Shown piece after piece: positions 1-8,184 of a stretch of 64,000 nt of DNA; the stretch's first letter is position 1, and each line of letters opens with the position of its first letter. The translations under genes were made by a program, and so were the position numbers. Origin of the DNA: Candidatus Pelagibacter sp. (GTDB lineage: Bacteria; Pseudomonadota; Alphaproteobacteria; Pelagibacterales; Pelagibacteraceae). The notes under the pieces are model-generated. The model worked only from the letters and a program-made list of their open reading frames with translations, was not told where the DNA came from and did no database searches. The stretch is from the NCBI GenBank assembly GCA_028404615.1, contig JAOOBT010000001.1, positions 198,877 through 262,876 on the forward strand, written 5' to 3'.

Positions 1-1073
1 CAGCGGCAGCAACTGTTGCAATGCCAAACATTGCTTTAGGTGCTCCTCAAACTTTAAAGATGCAAGCGGCTTGGCCGTCAGGCGCTAACATTTTCTTTGA
101 AATGGCTGGCGACTACGCAAAAATGGTAAGCGACATGTCTGGAGGTGAATTAAAAATTGATCTTCAGCCAGTTGGAGCTGTAGTTAAAACTTCGGAGATT
201 GGACAAGCAGTAAGTTCAGGTGTACTTGATATGGGACACTGGGTAACAGCTTACTGGTATGGAAAAAATCCAGCAGCTTCTCTATTCGGTACTGGTCCGT
301 CATACGGTATGTCATCTCAAGAAATTATGGGATGGATAGAGTATGGTGGAGGTAGAAAACTTTATGATGAAACTCTTGCAAAAGTAGGTTTCGATTATAT
401 TGGTTTCTTCCATATGCCTATGCCTGCACAGCCTTTTGGTTGGTTCAAAAAGAACGTAACTAAAGTATCTGATGTAAAAGGTATGAAGTACAGAACAGTA
501 GGTTTAGCTACTAACGTATTAACAGCAATGGGAATGGTTGTAAGACAATTACCAGGTGGTGAAATTCAGCCTGCAATGAAGACAGGTTTGATCGAAGCTG
601 CTGAGTTTAACAACCCAACATCAGACTCTCAGTTTGGTATGCAAGACGTTTCTAAGCATTATCACTTAGGAAGCTTTCACCAATCACAAGAGATGTTTGA
701 AATCCCAGTTAATAAGAAGACATTCAATGGATTATCGCCTAAACATCAGGCTATCCTAAAAAATGCCGCTTATGCTGCGAACAGTGATAACTACTTTAAA
801 GCATTAGTAAGATACTCTGCTGACTTATCTAAATTGATGAACCAGCACAAAGTAAATGTGTATCAAACATCTGATGCGATCTTAGCTCAACAATTAAAAG
901 GTTGGGATAAAGTAATCGGAGATTTCAATAAGAAAGATCCATTCTTTAAAAAGATTGTAGATTCACAAAAAGCTTACGCAAAAAGAGTTATGAAATACTT
1001 ACTCATGAACCAACCTAATTATAAGTTGGCTTACGAGAATGAATTTGGCTCTATAGCTAAAGTTAAAATTTAA
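1..1073 (+). CDS. dctP: TRAP transporter solute-binding protein, DctP/TakP family (5' end cut by window)
   Basis: Periplasmic binding protein of a TRAP transporter, which delivers an organic acid to the DctQ-DctM permease encoded next. The reading frame is open from base 3 through the first ATG at 21, and the codons before it read AAATVA, like the end of a signal peptide. The true start therefore probably lies outside the window and ATG 21 is internal. Family hallmarks include the early motif AAWPSG, VSDVKGMKYR around residue 155, and GGEIQPAMKTGLIEAAEFNN around residue 190, close to the alpha-keto acid binding TakP group. The substrate is not known; an alpha-keto or other carboxylic acid is inferred from the subfamily. 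Confidence 0.88.
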   Translation, partial: AAATVAMPNIALGAPQTLKMQAAWPSGANIFFEMAGDYAKMVSDMSGGELKIDLQPVGAVVKTSEIGQAVSSGVLDMGHWVTAYWYGKNPAASLFGTGPSYGMSSQEIMGWIEYGGGRKLYDETLAKVGFDYIGFFHMPMPAQPFGWFKKNVTKVSDVKGMKYRTVGLATNVLTAMGMVVRQLPGGEIQPAMKTGLIEAAEFNNPTSDSQFGMQDVSKHYHLGSFHQSQEMFEIPVNKKTFNGLSPKHQAILKNAAYAANSDNYFKALVRYSADLSKLMNQHKVNVYQTSDAILAQQLKGWDKVIGDFNKKDPFFKKIVDSQKAYAKRVMKYLLMNQPNYKLAYENEFGSIAKVKI

Positions 1074-1090
1074 TTATATTTTAAACGTAA

Positions 1091-1120
1091 AAAGGGGGTG
1101 ATAAATCACCCCCTTTTTTT
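1091..1120 (+). terminator. Intrinsic terminator after the TRAP binding-protein gene
   Basis: Near-perfect hairpin with GGGGGTGAT at 1094-1102 pairing with ATCACCCCC at 1105-1113 across a 2-base loop, followed by seven T residues. It lies between the binding-protein gene and the permease genes, so it probably reduces transcription into dctQM and keeps the binding protein in excess. Confidence 0.88.
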
Positions 1121-1158
1121 ATGGAAATAATAAAAAAATTAGCATAGTTTAAAAATTC

Positions 1159-1743
1159 ATGAGGGGATTTATTCATTTTGCAGATACCTTAAGCACTTCC
1201 GTTGGAAAGGCGTTTTCTTGGTGTATCGTAATTTTAATGGGCGGAACTTGCTACGAAGTAGTTATGGCATATGCCTTTAATGCCCCTACCTTATGGAATT
1301 TTGATTTCAGTTTACAAATGTACGGTGCAATTTTTATGATGGCAGGTGCTTATACTCTTTCTACTGAGGCTCATGTGAGAGGTGATGTAATTTACAGACT
1401 TTTTAAACCAAGAACTCAGGGTTACATCGATTTAGTTTTATATTTTATATTTTTCTTTCCAGGTGTGCTTGCTCTTGCATTTTATGGTTATGAGTACGCT
1501 TCGCTTGCATGGAAGATAAAAGAAACTAGTTGGAACAGCCCTGCTCAAATTCAAATTTACATGGCTAAATCTTTAATTCCTGCTGCAGGAATTTTATTAA
1601 TAATTCAAGGTATCAGCGAAGTTTGTAGAGCAATCATTTGTATTCAAACAGGACACTGGCCTGCAAGAATGGTTGTAGCAGAGGAAACAGAAAAAATGTT
1701 AATGAGAACTTCACAAGACGAGGATCAAAAAGATGTTATTTAG
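1159..1743 (+). CDS. dctQ: TRAP transporter small permease (DctQ type)
   Basis: Small membrane subunit of the TRAP transporter, 194 residues with four hydrophobic segments. The family pattern is visible in the segment FDFSLQMYGAIFMMAGAYTL and the following HVRGDVIYR, typical of DctQ proteins that act as scaffold for DctM. It follows the binding-protein terminator by about 40 bp and overlaps dctM by 11 bp, so the two permease subunits are translationally coupled. Transport would be driven by a Na+ or proton gradient, as known for the family. Confidence 0.88.
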   Translation: MRGFIHFADTLSTSVGKAFSWCIVILMGGTCYEVVMAYAFNAPTLWNFDFSLQMYGAIFMMAGAYTLSTEAHVRGDVIYRLFKPRTQGYIDLVLYFIFFFPGVLALAFYGYEYASLAWKIKETSWNSPAQIQIYMAKSLIPAAGILLIIQGISEVCRAIICIQTGHWPARMVVAEETEKMLMRTSQDEDQKDVI

Positions 1744-3094
1744 TTTAACAAATCCCGAAATTGCAATTCTAATGATGGGAATATTCCTATTTGCAGTGCT
1801 ACTTGGATTCCCAATAGCATTTACATTAATGGCAATGGGAGTTGGATTTGGTTATTACGCTTACTTTGATCCGACAAGAATGGAACATCTTTTTGATAAT
1901 AGAATCTTCCAATTATTCGTTCAAAATACTTACACCGTTATGGATAATACAGTTTTGACTGCGGTCCCGCTCTTTTTATTTATGGGGTATTTAGTTGAAA
2001 GAGCTGGGATAGTTTCAAGATTATTTTTTGCAATCAGACTAGCTTCTCACAGGTTACCAGCTTCAATGGCAGTAGCTGCGTTAGTTACTTGTGCTTTATT
2101 TTCTACAGCGACTGGAATTATCGGAGCCGTGGTAACTTTAATGGGGCTTCTTGCTTGGCCTGCTATGATAAGAGCAGGATATGATAAAAAGTTTGCATCT
2201 GGAGTAATTTGCTCTGGGGGTTGTTTGGGTATTTTAATTCCGCCTAGCATTATGTTAATCGTTTATTCTGTAATTGCTCAACTCTCTCCTTTAAGATTAT
2301 TTGCTGCAGCAATTTTTCCAGGATTATTATTAGCAGGATTATATATAGGTTATGCGGTAACTTTAGCTTATTTTAATCCTTCGATCGCACCTAAACCACC
2401 TAAGGAAGATATTCCACCAAGATCAGTAATTCTAAAAGAGGTAATGGTTTCTTTCTTACCGCTTTTCTCTTTAATAATTTTAGTATTAGGAACTATTTTA
2501 GGAGGACTAGCAACCCCGGCAGAAGCGGCAGCTGTTGGAGCATTTGGTGCATTAGTACTTTCATATTTTTATAAAACACTTAAGTGGAAAAATTTTAAAG
2601 AGTCGGTATTTTTAACTGCAAAAACGACAGCCATGATTATGTGGTTGTTTATTGGTTCATGGACTTTTGCATCAGTCTTTTCGTATTTAGGCGGACACGA
2701 AGTATTTGAGCATTTCTTTAAATCAATGAACCTACAGCCTTGGCAGTTCTTAGTAATTACACAAATAATAATTTTCTTACTCGGTTGGCCATTAGAGTGG
2801 ACAGAGATATTAATTATTTTTGTACCAATATTTTTACCTTTAGTGGAATTTTTTGGTGTTAATCCTTACTTCTTTGCAATGTTAATTGCATTAAATTTAC
2901 AAACCTCATTTTTAACTCCACCCATGGCTATGTCCGCATACTATTTAAAAGGTGTGCAAACTAAAAATGTGGAGCTGTTGGATATTTTTAAAGGTATTAT
3001 GCCTTTTCTAGGTATAGTTATATTAGCTATGTTTTTAATGTATCTCTTCCCGGGAATAGCCCTTTGGTTGCCAGATACATTATTTGCTAATTAA
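1733..3094 (+). CDS. dctM: TRAP transporter large permease (DctM type)
   Basis: Large 453-residue membrane subunit that forms the transport channel. It has about 12 hydrophobic segments and typical DctM stretches: FPIAFTLMAMGVGFGYYA near the N terminus, GGCLGILIPPSIMLIVY around residue 165, and LATPAEAAAVGAFGALVLS around residue 260. Length and motifs match full DctM. The start overlaps the end of dctQ. With the upstream genes it makes a complete three-component TRAP system for a carboxylate whose identity cannot be read from sequence. Confidence 0.92.
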   Translation: MLFSLTNPEIAILMMGIFLFAVLLGFPIAFTLMAMGVGFGYYAYFDPTRMEHLFDNRIFQLFVQNTYTVMDNTVLTAVPLFLFMGYLVERAGIVSRLFFAIRLASHRLPASMAVAALVTCALFSTATGIIGAVVTLMGLLAWPAMIRAGYDKKFASGVICSGGCLGILIPPSIMLIVYSVIAQLSPLRLFAAAIFPGLLLAGLYIGYAVTLAYFNPSIAPKPPKEDIPPRSVILKEVMVSFLPLFSLIILVLGTILGGLATPAEAAAVGAFGALVLSYFYKTLKWKNFKESVFLTAKTTAMIMWLFIGSWTFASVFSYLGGHEVFEHFFKSMNLQPWQFLVITQIIIFLLGWPLEWTEILIIFVPIFLPLVEFFGVNPYFFAMLIALNLQTSFLTPPMAMSAYYLKGVQTKNVELLDIFKGIMPFLGIVILAMFLMYLFPGIALWLPDTLFAN

Positions 3095-3103
3095 CGAATT
3101 TAA

Positions 3104-4438
3104 ATGATAGACGTTACATCTTTAAGTGCTTACGAATTATCTCAAAAACTTCACTCAGGTGAAATATCGTCTGTTGATCTCTGTACAGCATATCTAGATA
3201 GAGTAAAAAAATTTGAAAAGGATGTTCAAGCTTGGCAATTTATAGATAAAAAACTTTTAATAGAAAAAGCTGAAGAAGCAGATACTTACAGAAAATCAGG
3301 AAAGCCTCTGGGGCCACTACATGGGATGCCAGTTGCAATAAAAGATATTATTGGAACTTATGATATGCCGACTGAATGTGGGACAGTTTTTAGAAAAAAA
3401 ATGTCTAACTCACAAGACTCTGAAATTGTAAACTTACTAAAAAATTCGGGAGCAATTATAATGGGCAAGACTGTCACTTGTGAACTTGCATACATACATC
3501 CCTCTAAAACTAAAAATCCACACGATTACTCAAGAACACCAGGAGGGTCATCGAGTGGATCAGCAGCTGCTGTTGCAGCTCATATGGCGCCTTTATCTGT
3601 TGGTTCTCAAACTGGAGGTTCAGTAATCAGGCCAGCATCATATTGTGGAGTTGTTGGCTATAAACCCTCATATGGATTGATCTCAAGAAATGGTGTCTTA
3701 AAAGTTTCAGACAAATTAGATACAATGGGTGTATTTGGCAAAACAGTAAAAGATGTTGCTTTACTTGCTAAGTCACTAATTAGAAAAGATTTACATGATC
3801 CCTCAACTGTCTACTTTGCTGCGGAAAAGATGGTGGAAGAATGTGAGAAAGGTCCTGTTTTTGATCCTAAGTTTATTTTTTATAAAACAAAAAATTGGAA
3901 AAATATTAATAAAAAATCACAGCAGGCTTTTGAATTTTTAATTAAAAATTTTAAAAAGAATATCGAAGTATTTGATACACCATCATATTTTGAGGATATT
4001 CCAAAGTATCATCAAATAATTCATGAAGTTGACATGGCAAATAATTTTCAGGTTTATTATAAAAAAGATAAAACAAAACTTTCCAAAGAAATGAGAGAAG
4101 CTATCGCCAGAGGATTAAAATATTCGGCAAAAGAATATGGAGATGCTGCAGATTTTATGAAGCAAAGCTATGAGTCATACAAAGAAGTATTTGAGGATTA
4201 TCATGGAATTATAACTCCATCATCAAGCGGTGTTGCTGACAAAGGATTAAAATCTACAGGGAGTGCAGACTTTCAAAAAATTTGGACTTATCTTGGTTTA
4301 CCTACAATTTCATTACCTTTACTTACAGGAGAAAATGACTTACCATTAGGTGTTCAGTTAGTTGGCGATAAACTTGATGATTTAAGATTTTTAGGAACAG
4401 CTAACTGGCTTGAGAAAAACTGTAGAGATGAAGGATAA
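3104..4438 (+). CDS. Amidase (amidase signature family)
   Basis: Amide hydrolase of the amidase-signature family, 444 residues. The Ser-cisSer-Lys triad is seen as Lys80 in MPVAIKDIIGT, the cis-Ser near 149 in GGSSSGSAAA, and the nucleophile near 173 in GSQTGGSVIRPASY. Triad spacing agrees with known family members. It is not a convincing GatA: no gatB or gatC is near and it is short. It begins 9 bp after dctM, so it may act on an amide imported by the TRAP system. That link is inference from position. Confidence 0.82.
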   Translation: MIDVTSLSAYELSQKLHSGEISSVDLCTAYLDRVKKFEKDVQAWQFIDKKLLIEKAEEADTYRKSGKPLGPLHGMPVAIKDIIGTYDMPTECGTVFRKKMSNSQDSEIVNLLKNSGAIIMGKTVTCELAYIHPSKTKNPHDYSRTPGGSSSGSAAAVAAHMAPLSVGSQTGGSVIRPASYCGVVGYKPSYGLISRNGVLKVSDKLDTMGVFGKTVKDVALLAKSLIRKDLHDPSTVYFAAEKMVEECEKGPVFDPKFIFYKTKNWKNINKKSQQAFEFLIKNFKKNIEVFDTPSYFEDIPKYHQIIHEVDMANNFQVYYKKDKTKLSKEMREAIARGLKYSAKEYGDAADFMKQSYESYKEVFEDYHGIITPSSSGVADKGLKSTGSADFQKIWTYLGLPTISLPLLTGENDLPLGVQLVGDKLDDLRFLGTANWLEKNCRDEG

Positions 4439-4607
4439 AGTTACAATAATTATAGGAGTTGCACTCTGTACCTTTTTTTTAATTGGTTTAGCAACAACAT
4501 TGACTAGATCAATGATGATAGGTTTTTTTGATGTGCTTCCTGTTTATATTTTAATGGGTATGGTAATTGTAATGATGTTCTATGAAGCCTTCATTGACAA
4601 AAAATAA
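4428..4607 (+). CDS. Small two-helix membrane protein, unknown function
   Basis: Protein of about 59 residues with two hydrophobic helices and a lysine-rich C-terminal end (EAFIDKK). The ATG at 4428 is preferred; an earlier ATG at 4410 would lengthen the overlap with the amidase gene from 11 to 29 bp. The next gene starts 26 bp before this one stops. The tight overlaps on both sides suggest a real, cotranscribed gene. I do not recognise a family. Confidence 0.6.
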   Translation: MKDKVTIIIGVALCTFFLIGLATTLTRSMMIGFFDVLPVYILMGMVIVMMFYEAFIDKK

Positions 4608-5484
4608 CTCTTACACTCCTTATTTACTTTTGTTAATTCAGCCAATTTTTATGGCTACAAATACTATTGTTGCAAGAGGAGGCGTAGAGTCCGTGCCTCC
4701 TATTTCTTTAGCGTTTTGGCGATGGTTTACAGTATTCATTATATTGTTTCCTTTTTTTTTTAATGAAATTTTAAAATATAAAAAAGAATTTAATAAAGAG
4801 TTTTTTAAGCTGTTTTTTTTAGGCTCAATGGGCTGTGGTATATGTGGAGCTTTTCCAAATCTTGCAGGTATGACAACAACAATGGCTAATATTGGTATAA
4901 TATATACATCTTCACCAGTAATAATAATTTTTTTATCAATTCTATTCTTTAAAGAAAAAATTAATTTTTTAAGGATATTAGGCTTATTAATTTGTATTAC
5001 AGGTGTTTTTACAATTATATCTAAAGGTAATTTAGATTTTTTAATTAACCTAAATTTTACAACAGGCGATCTATGGGTTTTGGGAGCAGCTTTAGGTTGG
5101 GCTCTTTACTCAATTTATTTGTTAAATTGGAAATCAAAATTTAGTTTGATGGCCCGATTTACTTTGATCGCAATGTTCGGATTTATATCACTTTTCCCAT
5201 TTTTTATTTTAGAAAATATTTACTTTGCAAAGACAAATTATAATCAAACATTCTTGTTCTGGATTGTATTTGCTGCTATCTCACCTAGCATTATAGCTTT
5301 TTCCTTGTACACACGATTACAAAAATATGTAGGCGCTTCCTTTGCCGGGTTTACTTTATATTTATTCGCAGTCTACGGATCTATCTTTGGAATAATAATT
5401 TTTGAAGAACCCCTTCTCAGTTTTCATTATTTAGGTGGTTTACTGGTTTTTACTGGAGTTTACTTCGCTAGGAAAAAAGTATGA
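4582..5484 (+). CDS. EamA/DMT-family membrane transporter
   Basis: Drug/metabolite transporter superfamily protein of 300 residues with about ten transmembrane helices in two EamA repeats. Seen in the sequence: the N-terminal PIFMATNTIVARGG with the following SLAFWRW motif, and the second-repeat GDLWVLGAALGWALYSIYLL around residue 165. These proteins export or exchange small metabolites; the substrate is unknown. Its start lies inside the preceding small gene and its end overlaps the following hydrolase by 4 bp, indicating an operon. Confidence 0.85.
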   Translation: MKPSLTKNNSYTPYLLLLIQPIFMATNTIVARGGVESVPPISLAFWRWFTVFIILFPFFFNEILKYKKEFNKEFFKLFFLGSMGCGICGAFPNLAGMTTTMANIGIIYTSSPVIIIFLSILFFKEKINFLRILGLLICITGVFTIISKGNLDFLINLNFTTGDLWVLGAALGWALYSIYLLNWKSKFSLMARFTLIAMFGFISLFPFFILENIYFAKTNYNQTFLFWIVFAAISPSIIAFSLYTRLQKYVGASFAGFTLYLFAVYGSIFGIIIFEEPLLSFHYLGGLLVFTGVYFARKKV

Positions 5485-6284
5485 AGTATCTTTATTTAGC
5501 TTTATCGTCAATTATATTAGCCTACATTATAATTGTACTTTTCACTTATCTATACCAAAGAAAATTACTTTATCACCCAAGTGAAAATAACTACACGGGA
5601 GATGAAATTCAATTTGATTATAAAGAAGTTTTTATTGAGGTTGATAAAGATATAAAACTTAAATCATGGTTTTTGGAAAAAGACTTAAAAAAAAGTAAAA
5701 CCATTTTATACTTTCATGGTAATGCAGGCGATTTAACTAATAGGGTTCATAAGCTTAATGAACTAAATAAATTAGATGTAAATATTCTTATTATTTCATG
5801 GAGAGGATTTAGTGGTAATTCAGGCAAGCCCACAGAAAAAAATTTATATAATGATGCTAGAAAGTCAGTCGAATGGCTTAACAAGGCTGGAGTTATAAAT
5901 AAAAACATAATTTTATATGGCGAGTCACTAGGCACAGGTGTAGCTACAGAATTGGGTCAGAATAATTCTTTTGGAGGAATTGTTTTAGAGTCACCTTTTA
6001 CATCGATTGCTGATGCGGCAAAAATTTATTATCCTTATTTGCCAATCGATTTATTAATAAAAGACAGATACGACTCTTTGAAAAAAATCAAAAATATAAA
6101 TGTTCCTATCTTAGTGATGCACGGTAAGAAAGATAATGTTGTCCCCTTTAAAATGGGGATAAAATTATTTGACAATGCCAATCAACCTAAGTTTAGCTAT
6201 TTTTCTGATATCGATGATCATATGATGGAGTTTAATGATCAACTAATAAATTCTTTAAAAAAGTTTTTAGATTTTAATACCTAA
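5481..6284 (+). CDS. Membrane-anchored alpha/beta hydrolase (BEM46-like)
   Basis: Serine hydrolase fold of 267 residues with one N-terminal transmembrane helix (about 5-25), so the catalytic domain is likely anchored to the inner membrane. The oxyanion region is YFHGNAGD near residue 77, the nucleophile elbow is GESLG (Ser149), and the likely acid and base are Asp218 (HGKKDNVVP) and His247 (DDHMM). The order matches the BEM46/YfhR family. The substrate is unknown. The 3' end overlaps the convergent ftsY gene by 18 bp. Confidence 0.82.
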   Translation: MKYLYLALSSIILAYIIIVLFTYLYQRKLLYHPSENNYTGDEIQFDYKEVFIEVDKDIKLKSWFLEKDLKKSKTILYFHGNAGDLTNRVHKLNELNKLDVNILIISWRGFSGNSGKPTEKNLYNDARKSVEWLNKAGVINKNIILYGESLGTGVATELGQNNSFGGIVLESPFTSIADAAKIYYPYLPIDLLIKDRYDSLKKIKNINVPILVMHGKKDNVVPFKMGIKLFDNANQPKFSYFSDIDDHMMEFNDQLINSLKKFLDFNT

Positions 6285-7187
6285 CAGGGCTTTTGAATAA
6301 TATTCAGCATTAAAGGGTTGTAAGTCATCTTCTTTTTCTCCCATCCCTACTGCAACTATAGGTAAATTATATTTTTTACAAATAGCTAAAACCACACCAC
6401 CTTTTGCTGTGCTATCAAGTTTAGTAATAATTAAACCTGTCAAATCATGTATCTTACTAAATTCTTCAACTTGATTAAGTGCATTTTGTCCTGTAGTTGC
6501 ATCTAAGACAAGAATTACTTCGTTAGGATATGAAGGGTCAATTTTTTTAAGGACATTAATAATTTTTTTGTACTCTTCCATTAAATTTTTTTTATTTTGA
6601 AGTCTTCCTGCTGTATCAATTAAAGCTACATCAATTTCATTTTTTTTTGCAAATTCAGCAGTCTTAAAAGCTACAGAAGCTGGATCACTATTGATTTCAG
6701 ATTTAATAATATCAACTTTGACTTTCGCAGCCCAAACTTGCAATTGATCTATGGCAGCTGCTCTAAAAGTATCTGCTGCTCCAAAAACAACAGATCTATT
6801 ATTGTCTTTAAAATACTTTCCAAGTTTTCCGATACTAGTTGTTTTTCCAACTCCGTTTACTCCAGACACAACTATTACAGCAGACTTTGCATTTCCCATT
6901 AGGCTAAGATCTTTTTCGTACTTTTGAAGATTAATTGCTAATTTATCCGCTATTAGTTTTAAAATTTCTTTATGATCGTCTAATTTTTTATCAACTTTAA
7001 AATTCTCAAAATCTTTTCTAAGTTCTTTTGCGACTTCTACTCCTGCATCGGATGTAATAATTAATTCTTCAAACTCTGTAAGGACATTTTCATCAATTTT
7101 TTTTTTGGAAAATATATTCTTAAAGCCAGTAGAGAGCCCATCTGAACTTTTACCTAATCCTATCTTAAATTTGTCAAATAAACCCAT
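6267..7187 (-). CDS. ftsY: Signal recognition particle receptor FtsY
   Basis: GTPase receptor that docks the SRP-ribosome complex at the inner membrane. The NG domain is complete: P-loop GVNGVGKTTSIGKLG, DTFRAAAIDQLQVWA, DTAGRLQNK and ITKLDSTAKGG. At 306 residues it lacks the long acidic A domain of E. coli FtsY and keeps only a short lysine-rich N-terminal helix, as in many alphaproteobacteria. It follows dapF directly with no spacer and lies back to back with its partner ffh. Confidence 0.97.
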   Translation of the reverse strand: MGLFDKFKIGLGKSSDGLSTGFKNIFSKKKIDENVLTEFEELIITSDAGVEVAKELRKDFENFKVDKKLDDHKEILKLIADKLAINLQKYEKDLSLMGNAKSAVIVVSGVNGVGKTTSIGKLGKYFKDNNRSVVFGAADTFRAAAIDQLQVWAAKVKVDIIKSEINSDPASVAFKTAEFAKKNEIDVALIDTAGRLQNKKNLMEEYKKIINVLKKIDPSYPNEVILVLDATTGQNALNQVEEFSKIHDLTGLIITKLDSTAKGGVVLAICKKYNLPIVAVGMGEKEDDLQPFNAEYYSKALLGIKI

Positions 7188-8018
7188 TTAGATTTCAAGG
7201 CTAGTATGTTTTATTTCTGAAACTGGACCTCTCATAAATATATTGAGATCCGCATCAATTTTAATATTTAAACTTCCTTCTTCAAATTTAATATTGATAT
7301 CATTTTTAGTTAACTTCTTGATAAACGCAGCAACAGCAGTAGCACAAGCAGCTGTTCCACAAGCTTTTGTTAATCCTGCACCTCGTTCCCAAACATTAAC
7401 TGTTATATTATTTTCATCATCAATTTGAGCAAAAGTTACATTGGTTCTTTCAGGAAATAACTCATGAGTCTCTATCTTTGGTCCTAATATTTTTAGATCA
7501 TATTTAAAACAATCTTTAACAAAAAAAATTATATGAGGGTTTCCCACGTTGAGGCTAAATCCATCGGTGAATTTTTCACTATCAACATCTAGAGTTATAT
7601 TTTTGTGATCTAATTTTTCTTTTAATGGAATTTTATTCCACTCAAATACAGGTTTCCCCATTTCGAGTTGAACATCTGACTTCCCAACAATTTTTGCATT
7701 AAGCAATCTATTATTTGTTTTTAATTTAATTTCTTTATTATTTAAATCTTTGCTTAACAAGTAAGCCACACACCTACTTCCATTTCCACATGCACTCACC
7801 TCGCCGCCATCTGAATTAAAAATGGTTATGGGAAAAGTATTATTAATCTCTTTTTCGATAAATATAATTTGATCAAATTCAATGTTACGATGAAAAGATT
7901 TTAGATTTCCCAAATGAATTATTTTTTCTTTAGATACATGTATGGATTTCTCTCTTCTATCTATGATAATAAATCTATTACCTAAACCATCCATTCTAAA
8001 AGCTTTAATCAAAGGCAT
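7188..8018 (-). CDS. dapF: Diaminopimelate epimerase
   Basis: Converts LL- to meso-diaminopimelate for lysine and peptidoglycan synthesis. Both catalytic cysteines are visible: ACGNGSRCVAYLL near residue 77 and GLTKACGTAACATAVAAF near 220. At 276 residues it is full length. It is the first gene of a minus-strand pair with ftsY. Many alphaproteobacteria have a tRNA methylthiotransferase gene between the two; none is present here. It is divergent from ffh. Confidence 0.96.
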   Translation of the reverse strand: MPLIKAFRMDGLGNRFIIIDRREKSIHVSKEKIIHLGNLKSFHRNIEFDQIIFIEKEINNTFPITIFNSDGGEVSACGNGSRCVAYLLSKDLNNKEIKLKTNNRLLNAKIVGKSDVQLEMGKPVFEWNKIPLKEKLDHKNITLDVDSEKFTDGFSLNVGNPHIIFFVKDCFKYDLKILGPKIETHELFPERTNVTFAQIDDENNITVNVWERGAGLTKACGTAACATAVAAFIKKLTKNDINIKFEEGSLNIKIDADLNIFMRGPVSEIKHTSLEI

Positions 8019-8043
8019 ATTAGTAGATTAGTATAATTATTCA

Positions 8044-8072
8044 TTGACTTTTAAAACCCCAAATTGTAGTTT
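8044..8072 (+). promoter_or_regulatory. Candidate promoter for the ffh leader and ffh-rpsP-trmD-rplS
   Basis: TTGACT at 8044-8049, a 17-base spacer and TAGTTT at 8067-8072. The -35 is good and the -10 weak. The predicted start near 8080 lies just ahead of the first hairpin of the leader RNA, which supports the call. Confidence 0.4.
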
Positions 8073-8083
8073 CCACAAACTTT

Positions 8084-8184
8084 CCGCAAATACTTAAGTT
8101 TTTGCGGTGCTCTTAAAATAAGAGTGTCGACACTAGTCAGCGAAGGTTCGCCCACTAGTGCGATAGGTGTTGGACGTTATAAAA
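8084..8184 (+). ncRNA. Structured leader RNA upstream of ffh (three hairpins)
   Basis: Three consecutive hairpins fill the space before ffh. First: CCGCAAA (8084-8090) with TTTGCGG (8101-8107). Second: CTCTTA (8110-8115) with TAAGAG (8119-8124), an AAA loop. Third: TCG-A-CACTAGT (8127-8137) with ACTAGTG-CGA (8154-8163), enclosing an inner GCGA/TCGC stem at 8140-8151. None has a T-run, so these are not simple terminators. The third ends about 20 bases before the ffh ATG, which suggests control of translation. A structured ffh leader motif has been described from Pelagibacter; I believe this is that class but cannot compare it here. Confidence 0.6.

Noticed and set aside
8084..8184. 4.5S SRP RNA gene next to ffh
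   Set aside because: The conserved SRP tetraloop and asymmetric internal loop sequences are missing.
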